The notes beneath the pieces are model-generated. The model saw only the letters and a program-made list of their open reading frames with translations, searched no databases and was not told the origin of the DNA. Below are positions 36,073-47,684 of a stretch of 64,000 nucleotides of DNA, piece by piece. The stretch is from positions 2,046,001 to 2,110,000 of the forward strand of contig JAULSR010000001.1 in assembly GCA_030512295.1 (NCBI GenBank), read 5' to 3'. Source of the stretch: Bombardia bombarda (lineage: Eukaryota; Ascomycota; Sordariomycetes; Sordariales; Lasiosphaeriaceae). Within the stretch, counting starts at the first letter, position 1. Each line of letters opens with the position of its first letter. Made by a program: the position numbers and the translations under genes.

Positions 36073-37783
36073 CGTGTCTGGCTGCTATCACGGTCAGAAG
36101 GAGTGAATCGCAGCGTATCTGTATGCTCGAAGGAATGGCTGGCTGGCCTTGGCATCTTAGATCTGGGCATATATTACTACTGCTTCATACTATATACACG
36201 GGGCACTAGCCGTATAGGATATTTGCCGGCCTTCTCAGTACTCCCACGCCCAGCGAAGATGATGATGAAAATAACGTAACGTCTTGCTTATTGTGGCGTT
36301 TCAACTGCACTGGTCCCAGCTGCAAGGGCCAAGGGCCACCGGGCGAGAACACTTGGCTGGGATATGAATTACTATGTCCTGCCGACGACGGCATCGGTAT
36401 GTTTACGGCGTTCAGGGGGCATGCGATGTTGATCTTTGCGGCCCAGCCCAGCATCGTGGTCAAGGCACCCTGGCGTCCGAAAGAGAGGATTTCATAGAGA
36501 ATTATAATCTTTTGATAAGAAAAAGGAGCCAGTGCCGACGAGTATGTGCGTGCCAATAGCAGGCATATAGGCTGTAGTCCGTGACATGGAAGCGGTACTG
36601 ATGCGCGTCGGGGGCACTGGGCCCAGAATGCCCAAGGCACCCTCTTCACATATCCTCCCGTAAAGAGAAGTCCGACTCGACACGATGAAAAGGGTTTTCT
36701 CAGCCGTCGGCGGTGGTCGTATCTTGCAAGATATGGATGGGTGTTGTGCTGTGCCGTGCTGTGCCAGACCAGAACCGGTTGCTTGATGGTAAGTTGAATT
36801 ATGGTTCTGACGCCATGTATCGTAGCTGTGCCCAGCGCGGGTAGATACATGTGCGGGCAAGGGCATAAATAAGCAGGGGTACGAAAGTGGAGAGAAGTGA
36901 ACGCGGGAAATCATGGAAATCCGGCAAGCAACGGCAAAAGATCCTAGCCTGGACGGATGGGTACTTGGCACGGGAACTAATTTGAGGTTACACCCGGTAG
37001 ATTAGAAACGCGAAGCCCGATTTGGCCAGGCCTTTAGGAGCTGGGGAGACCAAGTGCAGCCTGCAGAAACTCTTTATCAACGTCCAATCTTTCAGCAGGC
37101 TGGGGAAACACAAGATGCAGCCCTCTCTCTGTCCCAAGTTGGAGTGCATGTGGACAGTGTGTTGGAATGATTGGCTCGTGAGGGTTGGCTCGAGATATAT
37201 TAATTGGATGGGCGCATGTGTAGACACACCTCCCCACTTTCGTAAACGGTGTCGATATCCCGCGTCTCTCTCAGTCTCTCTGACTGGATCGAATAACGGA
37301 AGTCACGAGCAGGTACTACGGGCAGGTACTACGGGCAGGTACTACGGGCAGGTACTACGGGCAGGTACTACGGGCAGGTACTACGGGCAGTTACACGGTG
37401 CGAGTAGTACACGTGTAAGTACCACGGTACGTACGAACCTGCACGTCGTGTCCCTCGTGGAAATCAATTCCAGAAAGAAGACCCCGCCCAGGTAGGTATG
37501 ACATGACAGCCCGTTAGGCTCCCTTCAATGCTTTCGGTTGCTCAAGCTTCCTTACCTGTACGCTCTGAATTCGTGCTAAACTTGTCACTTTTTTTCCTTG
37601 TCGCGGTTTGCAAGCAGACACCATCCAGTAGTTTCACCCTCGGAATTCTAGTGCTTTGATTCAACCTTCTCCTCACACACAACACATACCCATTCTCACG
37701 TCTCAAACTCCCATCCCAACATCCCATCATCCCAACATCCCAACATCCCAACATACCCTCAACCCCATTCCACCACATCCACC
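36073..37783. other. Intergenic stretch between divergent oxidase and SDR
   Basis: The starts of the FAD oxidase and the third SDR face away from each other across 1.7 kb. A 214-codon open frame on the minus strand (36206-36850) has no domain and an unlikely composition. The region just before 37784 is CCCATC-rich, probably 5' leader. A 13-bp minisatellite sits at 37309-37398. Confidence 0.5.
37309..37398. repeat. 13-bp minisatellite GCAGGTACTACGG, six copies
   Basis: Six perfect head-to-tail copies and a degenerate seventh lie about 390-470 bp upstream of the SDR start at 37784. Each unit contains GGTACTACGG. Confidence 0.9.
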
Positions 37784-38897
37784 ATGGCCGCCACCACCAC
37801 CTTCACCATCACCCCCGAGAAAGAAGCATCCCAGCTGCAATTCTTCCGCCGCCAATTCCTCACCACCCCGCCCGCCGTCTCCCCCAAAGATTTCGACCTG
37901 CGCGGCAAAACCGCCATCGTCACCGGCTCCAACATCGGCATCGGCCTCGAATGCGCCCGCCAGCTGCTCGATCTCGGCCTCACCACCCTCATCCTCGCCG
38001 TGCGCGACGAGGCCAAAGGCGACGCCGCCGCCAAGGACCTCTCGGCCGGACGCACCAGCCTGCAACCAGGCCAAATCCAAGTATGGAAGCTCGACCTCTC
38101 CTCCTACCCCTCCGTCACCGCCTTCGCCGAGCGCGCCCGCACCGCCCTCCCACAGCTGCACTACCTCATCCTCAACGCCGGCATCTACCGCGTCAACATG
38201 GTCATCAACCCCGCCACCGGCCACGAAGAAGACATGCAGACAAACTACCTCTCCACCGCCCTCCTCGTCCTCCTATTCATCCGCGTCCTCAGCACCAAGA
38301 ACGCGCCCGCCTCGCCCGGCAAGATCGTCATGGTCTCGTCCGACACGGCGGGCTGGACGACGTTTGCCGAGCGCGACGCGGACCCCTTGCTGCCGGCCTT
38401 TGATGACAAGACGGCAAAGTGGGACATGCAGATGCGCTACGGCGCGTCCAAGCTGCTGGGCCAGCTGTTCCTGACAGAGCTGGCGCGGCGCATCCCGCCG
38501 AGTGTGGCGGTTGTCAACGCGGCCAACCCGGGGTTTTGTTATGGCTCGGGGCTGACGAGGGATGCCAAGGGCACGCTGCTGGGGTATGTGGTGGATGCGT
38601 ATGCGAGGATCGTGGGAAGGTCGTCGGCGGTTGGGGCAAGGACGCTGGTGGATGCGGCGGTGAGGAAGGGGCGGGAGTCGCACGGGCAGTATGTGGAGGA
38701 CGGGGAGATCGGACCGTGAGTTTGCCTGCTGATGGGTGGCTTTGGGAGTTTGTCTGCTGACATGCGATAGGATGGCGCCGATTGTGTATAAGCCGGAGGG
38801 AGCGAGGGTTATGAGTCGGCTGTGGAAGGAGACGTTGGATGAGTTGTCGTTTGCGGGGGTCAAGGAGATCGTGGGGCAGTTTAGTGATAGGCAGTGA
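37784..38897 (+). CDS. Retinol-dehydrogenase-like short-chain dehydrogenase
   Basis: Two exons (37784-38715, 38771-38897) with a 55-nt intron give 352 residues. The start codon has a strong context (CCACCATGG). After an N-terminal extension (1-38) come TGSNIGIG (47-54), AVRDEAKG with an Arg that favours NADP, LDLSS, LILNAGIY (NAG at 131-133), VMVSSDTAG and YGASK (Tyr219, Lys223), then a long C-terminal part (about 235-352). This layout is that of the WWOX/retinol-dehydrogenase-like SDRs common in fungal gene clusters. The codon choice is much more GC-ending than that of the SDR at 28195, so the two were probably assembled into the locus at different times or are expressed differently. It may act in the same polyketide pathway as a third SDR, a point that rests only on position. 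Confidence 0.92.
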
Positions 38898-39287
38898 GCA
38901 GGGGGGTGTGGTGATTCGATGGTCAGGAGGTTGATCTAAGACATGATGTGGGCTGCTGGAACTGGTTGTATAATGTAACTAGGTGTAAATCAAAGTGCAA
39001 GATGCTTTCTTTTTTCTTTAGAGTCTACCTCTTTTTTCTAACTAGTGCAAAGCTTGGTACACTGGGCTGGTCTCTGCTTACGGTATAATACTACACACGT
39101 CAATAACGTTCTCATCCTTTCATCTTACCAATTTTTCGCTCTTAGTCCATCACTATTGAGGGTTTCCATCAACGGTGAACTGATAGTGGAACCCTTATTA
39201 CATTCGTTTGATTTTCCGACACCTATCTTCGCTCGCTAAGCACTCGCTCCTACTTTTCAAACTCCCAATCTCATGACCACGATATCC
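38898..39287. other. Convergent 3' flanks
   Basis: About 390 bp lies between the 3' ends of the SDR and the Pth11-like gene. It is T-rich with no gene. Confidence 0.6.
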
Positions 39288-40784
39288 TCACTCGGGCTTC
39301 TTAGCCCACGGATGCTGCCTGACAAAATCATCATTGGTAGTACCATTCGCATCATACTCCTCCGTCGTCTCAAACCTCGTATTATGCACAATGCCCCTCT
39401 CACTATCATTGATCGGGTCATAATGCTCCGGCTGCCTCTGCACTGAACTTACAACAGGCCTCAGCTTCGACAGCGGCATCGGCGGCGGCATCGCAGCAGC
39501 AGCCGCATGTCTATTAGCATCGCCCTCGATATCCGTATACGACGACTTGGCCTTGATCGACGCACTAAGACTCCCACCACCGCGGGGCCACGTGCGCGAC
39601 GACTGGCTGGTGGCATTCCTGCTCGACGAGCCTCCCACGCCGCGCAGGCGCTCGACCGACTCGCCCACCCACGAGCGCATCGCCAGCGTCGCCTTCGGCA
39701 CGATGGACACGGCTTTCGGCATGGCGGGCCCGCAGACCACGAGGATGGAGCAGGTGCCCTCGGCCAGCGCGCAGAGCATCACGGCGGAGAAGGTGTAGGT
39801 GAAGTCCTTGCTGGTGGCGCGCAGCGTGGTGACGGCGACGCGGCAGGCCGCCGACACGATGCCGAGGATGCCGATGGCGAAGACGACGGCGACGCCGACC
39901 TTCTTGCGCGAGGACATGTGCAGCTTCCAGATGGCGCGCTGCGGGATGGCGAGGATGAAGACGTCGGTGATGAAGTTGATGCAGGCGGACGAGAGGTTGG
40001 TCCAGCCCGTGTTGACGCGCGAGCAGTCTCCCTTGATGGTGCGGTTCCAGTTGAATTCGTAGGGGACGCACGAGAGGTTGACGAGGATGATTATGAGGAC
40101 GTAGAAGAGGACGTTGGCGAGGATGAGGGCGTGGCTGGACCAGAAGACGAAGCCGCGGGCGCCGGGGGGGCTGAAGATGCGGATCCATTCGAGGAGGATG
40201 GCGGTTTTTACGAGCATGACGAAGATGGAGAAGATGTTGGTTGCGTTGAATGTGTACTGGACGTGTGGGTTGTTGTTAGTATGCGGTTGGCTGAGGGAGT
40301 AAGGGGGGGGATTCCCTTCATGGTTGAATTAGTGTCAGACTTACATGAAGAAACGAAGACAGTTCTGAAAGGCGAATATCCCACTGGTGGACGAAAAGAC
40401 CAGTGCTCTCAGTGATGAAGTATACGAGAGCAATATCGCCGAGGAAAAGCCCCTTTTCTCAGTCACCATGTTAGTAACATGAAGGATTATTGGAGCAATA
40501 AACAAGTAAAGATAGAGATGAACGCACATATGCGGTAATCAGGATATCTGTATCTTGATGTTAGTTAATGCAACATGCCGAAGAAGAATAAGGGACAACG
40601 TACAGTCTCCGAGGAAAGGCTTGCGCAGGACAAAGAATCTGGCATATATCCGGAGGATGATAGCGACTGTCGATACAACAAGGCAGATGGCGAGCGTAGC
40701 ATGAGCAGCTCCATTTTCGTCTGGCGGGTTGTCAAAGTTTGACACGATGCCAGGGGGAGGTGTCAGGCCCGGCTTAGTCGACAT
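39288..40784 (-). CDS. Pth11-like seven-helix membrane protein (fungal rhodopsin-domain family)
   Basis: Four exons (40784-40604, 40547-40528, 40452-40345, 40256-39288) total 1278 nt, giving 425 residues. One exon is only 20 nt and rebuilds GDYILITAY across the joints. Seven hydrophobic segments can be seen between about residues 25 and 290: ATLAICLVVSTVAIILRIYA, ILITAYGLFLGDIALVYF, IFSIFVMLVKTAILLEW, LANVLFYVLIIILVNL, NFITDVFILAIPQ, KVGVAVVFAIGILGIVSAAC and SAVMLCALAEGTCSILVVCG. HQWDIRLSELSSFLH follows helix 2, as is typical of the family. The roughly 130-residue cytoplasmic tail is Ser/Arg/Pro-rich. The family includes Pth11, a surface-sensing receptor of the rice blast fungus, but most members have no known ligand. 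It sits inside the cluster; whether it belongs to it is unknown. Confidence 0.92.
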
Positions 40785-41964
40785 TCTGAAAGATTGATGA
40801 TCAAATTCAAGACAAGTAGGTAGGTAGGTAACCAGTCTGAGAGGTTTGTTATTGTACGGCTAAGAGGCTCTCAACATGGCCAGTCGAGGATGTGGGGCAT
40901 TAATGGCAACTGAAGAGTACGAGGAGTTAAATACAGGTCTTGGGACTATGTTGGCACGCCTCGTGGGATGATTTCCCCCCAGCTCAACTCGTCGAGTGTC
41001 TAGACAGCCATAACAACTGAAGAGGGTGCCCAGGGCGTGCAAAGACAATGGCTCCAGTGCGGCAGGCCAGCAACGTGGTGCGGCGCATGGGATATATGCA
41101 TTGAAGCAGGCGGATGGCACAGGCAAGAGATATCACGGCGTGTGTCTAAGTCCAGAAGGTTGCCCGCCGCCACCTTTCCAGCCAGCTTTCGTGACATTTT
41201 CTGTGAGTTTGTTGAAGTATATATGTAGCTTGTCTACACGGGGAAAGGTCGGCGTATCATTGAGCCTGCCAAGGCACGGGACAACGATGCCCTGGTGCGG
41301 CGCAGTTTATTGGGGTCGGGGGAGGTGGTATCCCATTCCTCCTATCAAGTTGCAGAAGTGAGGTTGCTGTGTTATGGTGGCACATAACTCGAGGGGGAAA
41401 AAAAAAAAAGCCTTGAAATGCTGACTGGAGTTTGTTTCACACAACGGCACAGAAATCTAACTATTTTATGTCGATCGCTGAGTAAGGTAGTGCACCTCAG
41501 GTTTCTAAGTACCCAGTGCCTGCAGCAGTGAAGAAGTCATCGATGCACTGTCCAATGTACGTGCCGTACTGTGCAACACGGTAGGCAGCCGGTAGGCAGG
41601 GCACCTTCGAGATGCCGAGCCCGACTTGCTGCTGCTGCTGCTGCTGTGGCAGTGCGTAACTGGAAGGCACCTGGAAGGCACCTGCCTATCCAGCTACTTC
41701 AGGCTCCAGTCCTTTGTCCACTGTCCGCTGCACACTGCCCGCTCTGCCTGAAAAAGACCTGTTTCCGCTTCGCCTTAACAATTTCACCCGTCTGTCCTCG
41801 CCTTCACCCCCTCATCAAACTTTAGGTTCCAGCTGCCCAGGGCACCTTTCTGCGACTGCCCGCCCCTCCACTCTGCATCCCTCGCCCGGCAGACTAACCA
41901 CGATCTGATACCTACCTTACCTACCTTACCTACCTTACCTACCTTACCTACCTCAGCACGAACT
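40785..41964. other. Divergent intergenic region before the P450
   Basis: The starts of the Pth11-like gene and the P450 face away from each other. There is a CAG/GCT run near 41622-41643, and an 8-bp CTACCTTA repeat (about five copies, 41913-41953) directly upstream of the P450 start, probably in its leader. No gene was recognised. Confidence 0.5.
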
Positions 41965-43758
41965 ATGGCAGCGACCGCCGGCGAGCTAACACTGAGCTCG
42001 GCCATAGCGTATGCCAGCTACACCATCATAACCGCTGTAAAGAGAACCAACTTTAGTGGCAATCTTGCATATGCTTGCTTCCATACATGCACTGACAACC
42101 CTCTGAATCTGGCGTAGACTATCTTCTTCATCAGCTATCGCCTTCTCCTCCACCCTCTCTCTAGCTATCCTGGCCCTCTCGTCGCCAAGCTGACCGGCGG
42201 ATATGCTGGTTTATATGCGATACAGAAGCGCCTCCATATAATCATATGGCGAGACCACGAGAGATATGGCCCTGTGGTCAGGATAGGCCCCGACAGACTA
42301 GTCTTCAACACTGCCACAGCTCTGAAGGGTTGGAATACCTAATGACCGTTTCTGATATGTTATATAGCTAACATATTCACGTAGACATCTACCAAAATGA
42401 CCGCATCGTCAAATCCCGCCACTACCTTTCCACCACCCGGAACAACATCGTCAATGTCTTCACCGCCATCCCCAACGACCTGCACCGCGTGAAGCGCAAG
42501 GTAATCGAGCCAGCCATCACGGACCGCGCAATGCGGTCATTCGAGCCCATCATGGCAGGCCAGATCGACATCTATCTGAAGCAAGTGCTTGAGGCCTCGC
42601 AGTCGTCGACGCCGAGTCCAGCCGTGAACATGACTGAAAAGACCCGACACCTGGGCCTCGACATAGTCGGCCAGCTTGCCTTCGGCTACGACCTCGGTGT
42701 GCAGACGCGTGAGGACAACCGGTTCATCATGAAGGCCATGTACTTTGGCAACTTTCGCGGCAACATCTTCCACCACCTCCCCGGCCTGTCGAAGCTGTAC
42801 ATCAACCGCATCTTTGACTATGTCTTCTACGAGGCGAGGGAGAAGTACTGGCGGCTGGTGGAGACCATGATCAAGTCCCGTGTCACGCTGGATCGCCATG
42901 CGAAGCCTGATCTGTACTCTTTTGTTGCTGATACTTTGACGGCAAACCCTGACAGCATCCGAGGGAGCCATCTCTGGCTCGAGGCTCTGTTTTTCTTGAC
43001 TGCAGGTACGTTTGTACAATCCACTCACTCACCTCACCACTGTCACATGTCAATATGATCTCCAACACCCAACAGGCGGCGACACCGTAGCAACCGCCAT
43101 CTCGGCCGTCTTCTTCTACCTCGCCCGCAACCGCGCATGCTACGAAACCCTCGCCGCCGAGATCCGCTCGTCCTTCGCCAGCGCCAGCGACATCAAGACG
43201 GGGCCCCAGCTCGCCGGCTGCGCCTACCTGCGCGCCTGCATCCACGAGGCCATGCGCATGTCCCCGCCCATCGCCACCACGCTCTGGCGCGAACAAGACC
43301 CCACCGACGACCAGCCCCTCGTCATCGACGGCCACGCCGTCCCCAAAGGCACACTCTTCGGCGTCAACCCGTACGCGCTGCACCACAACAAGGAGTACTT
43401 TCCCGAGCCCTTTGCGTTCCGGCCCGAGCGCTGGCTGAGCAGCGAAGGGGGGGGCAAGACGGCGAGGACTCATGACGCGTTCGCGGCGTTCTCGGTCGGG
43501 CCCCGTGCGTGCGCGGGCAAGGCGATGGCGTATCTGGAGAGCAGCCTGGTGCTGGCGAAGACGCTGTGGTTGTTTGATTTTGAGGCCGCGCCGGGGAAGC
43601 TGGCGGAGGTTGGCGGCGGGAGGGTGGGTGGGACTGATGGGAGGGACCGGCCGGATGAGTTTCAGATTATGGATATTTTCACGTCGAGGACGGATGGGCC
43701 GTATTTGGTGTTTCGGCCGAGGGGTGGGGTGGGTGAGGAGATTGGGGGAAGTAAGTAA
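41965..43758 (+). CDS. Cytochrome P450 monooxygenase
   Basis: Four exons (41965-42036, 42118-42328, 42385-43005, 43076-43758) total 1587 nt, giving 528 residues. Landmarks are an N-terminal membrane anchor (about 5-35), the proline hinge HPLSSYPGP, an RHYLSTTRNN helix-C region, the I-helix oxygen-binding motif split by the third intron (LTAGGDTVATAIS), the K-helix ExxR in HEAMRM, the PERW motif and the heme-binding AFSVGPRACAGKAM with Cys447 as the iron ligand. All are intact, so the enzyme should be active at the ER membrane. The pattern resembles fungal class II P450s of the benzoate-hydroxylase-like group. In the cluster it is the only intact P450 and the natural candidate for ring or side-chain hydroxylation (inference). 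The leader directly before it carries CTACCTTA repeats. Confidence 0.95.
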
Positions 43759-44016
43759 GTAAGTAGGGTTTTGGGGGGGCTTGGAGTGATGCTGAAAGGG
43801 CGGGCGGGCGGGCGGGCGGGCGGGCGACGCTGGCTCTGGGTATGTCTGCAAAGGTTTTGTATTCTTGCAGTCCCAGTGATCTTGATTTAAACCAAGCAAA
43901 TAAAATAGCAGTTATGGTAGTCGGTATATGGTCATGTTGACAGACTGGAATTCAAAGTAGTACTATATAGGTAGGTATACTGGGTACCTCAGGTATATAG
44001 CACACATTATCACACC

Positions 44017-45300
44017 TCATTCCAGGCCCTTGAATCCCTCTGCACATGTCTTTGCGTACTCGGCAAAAGTAGTAAGCTCATCCTCCACAAGTGCGTGCGT
44101 CTCGTCCAACGAGGCACCGCCATAATACCCAAACTCCTCGAGCAGCCTCATGTTCTCGTAAAGCTCACTGACAACAAAATCAGGAGACCCCTGCGCCTTC
44201 AGGTACGCCCGAAACATATCCTCGGGAAGCTCGAAATACCTTGCCGTCCTCCCCGCGACAGGGAACAGCTCCTTGAAGGCGTCCAGCACCTCCTGCGCCG
44301 TCATGTAGGCAGTTGCCGCCAGGAAGCGCTTGCCCAGCAGCTTGTCGCGGTTGAGGGCAATGGCCTTGACGTACTTGCCCGTGTCGCCGACGTGGTACAT
44401 GGGGATCACAGCAGCAGTTGGGGAGACGAGCAGGGCAAATGTCCAAGTATTGTCCAACGACGACGAAGGCTTAAGTAGGCCACCAACGGAACCAATGTTG
44501 GACATGTAGAAGCCGGGGAGGAAGAAGGTGGCGGGGATGCCGAGGGTACGGGTGTACTCCTCGACGGCGGCTTTGCTGTCGAAGTGGTATGCGTTGGGGA
44601 GTTTTCCGTGGGATACTGCAGGGGTTCTGGGGGTTAGCAGGCTGTTTGTTGGAATCAAATGGTGTTGCTGGTAGCTGGGTACCACACATGGGTCGTTGAC
44701 TAAGTCTAGGGCAAGTATGTATGTATCTTACGTTTGTTTATGTCCAACAAGGAGCTCCAGATGTAATGTTGTACGCCAGCTTCCTGTTGTTTCGACAAGT
44801 TAGCTATCAGCAGATGGCATGTCTAGGATCCGGTCCTGCCTTGATGCAAGTATTGCACTTACCTTGGCAGCGTCCGCGAGGTTCTTTCCTTGTTGGATCT
44901 CCTTGTCTGCATTGCAGTACTCCCAGTAGTTTGTCACGCCGAATGCCGCATAAGAGCCCCGCATGGCCTCGACGAGCGACGCTTTATCATCCAAGTTGCC
45001 CTATGTATGGTTTATCAGATCAGAAAGATATTCTGTCATATTGAAGCCATGCCATACGCTATGTTTGTGGCCCTGGAGGGTTGGCAAAAGACTATTTCAG
45101 TTCTAGGTAACTAACCGAGATGACTTCTGCACCCTGCTCAGCGAGCTTCTTGGCCGACTCCTTGGAGACATCGCGAGTCACGGCGCGAACAGTCCACTCG
45201 GCTCGGTCTTCAGCTTGGGGTCAGTTAGAAAGGTCGAGACTACACTGCCTCCCTGCTGGCCGGTGGCCCCAAACACCGTGATAACCCGCTTTTCTGACAT
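44017..45300 (-). pseudogene. NmrA-like NAD(P)-binding protein, frame broken by a 5-bp duplication
   Basis: Four exons are recognisable: 45300-45116, 45000-44863, 44783-44732 and 44615-44017. Exon 1 starts MSEKRVITVFGATGQQGGSV, the Rossmann motif of NmrA-like and HSCARG-like proteins. At 45197-45206 the 5-mer CCGAG (minus strand) stands twice in a row; this shifts the frame after residue LKTE and leads to a stop 7 codons later. With a single copy, exon 1 would be exactly 60 codons in phase and the frame would pass into WTVRAVTRD and the rest. The other exons are clean (QHYIWSSLL, KLPNAYHFDSKA, the C-terminal part), and the total would be 322 residues, normal for the family. So the gene is a young pseudogene, unless the duplication is a sequence error. 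NmrA-like proteins sense NADP redox state or act as reductases. Confidence 0.85.
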
Positions 45301-46049
45301 GTATGCTGGCGGCGGAGAATCTGTGTCTTTCAGGAGGTATTAATAAAGTAGGACGTAGTAGGCAAAATATCTAGTACTAGAGATTGCGGTGGCTTAGAGG
45401 GTGGTGGAGGAGTTATGTGCATGAAACTACCATGGTGGGGGCCCTGGGAAGGACGGGTTGCAATCTCACCATCAGATCCGAGTTCAACTACGTGTAAGTT
45501 AATCCGCCGACAGGGCATGTACTTGCTTATGTACTGTGTAGACTGGGTGGCCGGGTTCGGGGATAGGTCGGCAAGGGGCACAGAGAAGGAAAACAGCATG
45601 TATGCAACGCATATTATTACAGGCCAGGATGCTGCGGAGATACATAGTAACTACGTGAGGTATGCAATCTAACCCACTGGATAGGGCCTACCAGAAACTA
45701 GGGGGTGTGCACTCCACAAGTTATTGACTGCATGTAAAGTACCTACATGTAGCCAACAAGGCCAGGCTGAGGGGTCACGGACGGTGCCATTGGCGCTACC
45801 ATCCATGGCCGGTCAAGCTTTGGCACCAGTGTGCATCGGAAGGAGAGACTCAAGGTAGACGGTAGACATCTGCTGATCCCTTTCATTCTCTCGTCTTCTC
45901 CGCCTATGCCAAGATTGCGGTCGTGGAACCCAAGCATTCTACCTTGATACCTCCAGATGCTACTACCTCCCACCCACTAACCACCACAAGAAAGAAAAGA
46001 GGAAAAAGACAAGTAGGAAAAGGGAAAAGAGAAAGAAACAAAATGTCCA
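45301..46049. other. Intergenic, no gene seen
   Basis: This is the promoter side of the NmrA-like gene and the 3' flank of the P450 relic. Nothing else is recognisable. Confidence 0.55.
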
Positions 46050-47684
46050 TCACTTCCAAATCAAGCTCTCCGGCACCTCCTTCCACTGCATATCCTCACC
46101 AAGCAGCTCCCGCGTCACCTGCTGCCACTCCTGTCTGATACACTCCACCTTTATCCCGTCCCTGGGCACTATGTCCGCCTTGAACGGATTGGGCATCACA
46201 AACAGCCCATCCGTCAGGTCCTCCCTCCATATCCGGAACGATCTCCTGCCCCGACATGTCGTCGACAGGCCTCTTAAAGTCAAAGGCCTAGAGCAGACGA
46301 GAGATTGCCAGGAACAGCGATGCGTCGGCGATGTGCATCCCCTGGCAGAGGCGCCGGCCAGCACCAAAGGTGAAGTGATGGCGCTCGGTCACGTCCGGGT
46401 TGAGCGCCGACTCGGTTGAGGATTGGTCGTCGCGGAGCCATCGAGCGGGATCAAAATCTCGAGGGGTCGGGGTACCGTGCTGGGTCGTTGTTGAGGGCCC
46501 TTTTTGTGGTGTAGTGAGGGAGACTCAGCAGTCATAATATACACACAAGCCACTGAGGTCTCGCAAGAACGAACTCACCAGACATTGCAGATAACTGCTG
46601 CATCTTTCGGGATCCTGTAGCCGAGATATTCGTCGTCACGGGTCAGGGCGTGTGGAACGCCCATGACAGCAGTCGGCATCCAACGTAGACTCTCTTTCAT
46701 ACATCCTCGGACGTAGCTCAAGCGAGGCATATCGTCCAGACTGGGCAGCCTATCTCCACACACGCAGTGAGTCGGGTCAGTGATAGAATAGAATGGAATG
46801 GAAATTCGAGCGAAGCTTATAGCCATCAGAAGGAGTCATACCTGAGAGGTAGCCACCTCAGAAAAACGACTGAATATCTAAAGATAGGTTAGTAAGCTAT
46901 GTTGTGACGGATCCTGCCCAGTCATCGTTACATAAGACATACATAAAACATATTTTTGATTGTTGGGTGATTCTCGTCGACGATGCGGAAGCCAAAGGTC
47001 ATCTGAGTTGTCAAGGAAGCAGTATTATATCGTTGAAGATGACCGATGAATTGGTTTGGCCGTTCGAGAAATCCTAAAAGCATCGCTTTACTTTCGACGT
47101 CTTGATAGGGGATGTATGTACGAGAAGCCCTCTCGCCGAGGATGCAATGTCCGATCTTGTGGATCATGCGCCAAGTATCATTATATCCCTATGCACGGTA
47201 CATGTAAGACTCCATATTTGGGCGTTGTAGGTTCGTTGCAATGCAGATATTACAATGATATTCTGCTAGGTAAGGTGACTTGCGCAAGTAAATGGTAGGA
47301 GAGAAGAGGGCAATATACCATCAAAAGCACTCGTAAACCCCCACTGAAAACATCTTGGGCAAGATATTGTTCCGGCCGAGACGAGTAAATAGCGCTTCTC
47401 TTATCTAGCAGGTCTTTGACAGCCTGGCCAGTGGAGAGAACGACAAAGACCTTTGTGCCTAGCATGAGCGAGTACACCGGGCCGTACTCGCGCGCCCATC
47501 TCTCGAACTGTCTATAGCCATATTTTTTAGGCATCTGATGGAGGTTACCGATCAGGGGCAACGTGGGTGGTCCAGGCGGGTATCCCCTGGGCCTTTGTCC
47601 GACCTGGTAGAGGTGCCAGATAACTGGTAATGACGAGAAGATGAAAAGGAGGATGACGGTCGACGCCATCATATCAAGTGCCAT
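46050..47684 (-). pseudogene. Cytochrome P450 relic with several independent lesions
   Basis: The N-terminus (from ATG 47684) is a good P450 start: membrane anchor, PRGYPPGPPTLPLIGNLHQM and GPVYSLMLGTK, followed by an intron from 47318 and an exon with YNDTWRMIHKIGHCILGE. The K-helix region (MKESLRWMP), the PARW motif and the heme loop FTFGAGRRLCQG are also present. Lesions seen: the I-helix part is missing between about 46877 and 46770; an extra C in a run at 46463-46466 shifts the frame before FDPARW; a TAG stop at 46288-46290 replaces the Trp expected in LLWAFDF; and a 4-bp tandem duplication (GGAG on the minus strand, 46221-46228) shifts the frame near the C-terminus. Together these rule out a full-length enzyme. 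The motifs resemble O-methylsterigmatocystin-oxidoreductase-like P450s. It may have served the adjacent cluster earlier. Confidence 0.9.

Noticed and set aside
36206..36850. 214-codon minus-strand frame
   Set aside because: No domain, an unlikely composition rich in Pro/Leu/Ser/Arg, and no splice partners.
37656..38474. 272-codon Pro/Ser-rich frame overlapping the third SDR
   Set aside because: A same-strand frame-shifted shadow of the SDR with low-complexity Pro/Ser composition.
39507..40415. 302-codon plus-strand frame over the Pth11-like gene
   Set aside because: Antisense shadow, rich in Asp/Glu/Gly/Ala, while the minus strand encodes clear transmembrane helices.
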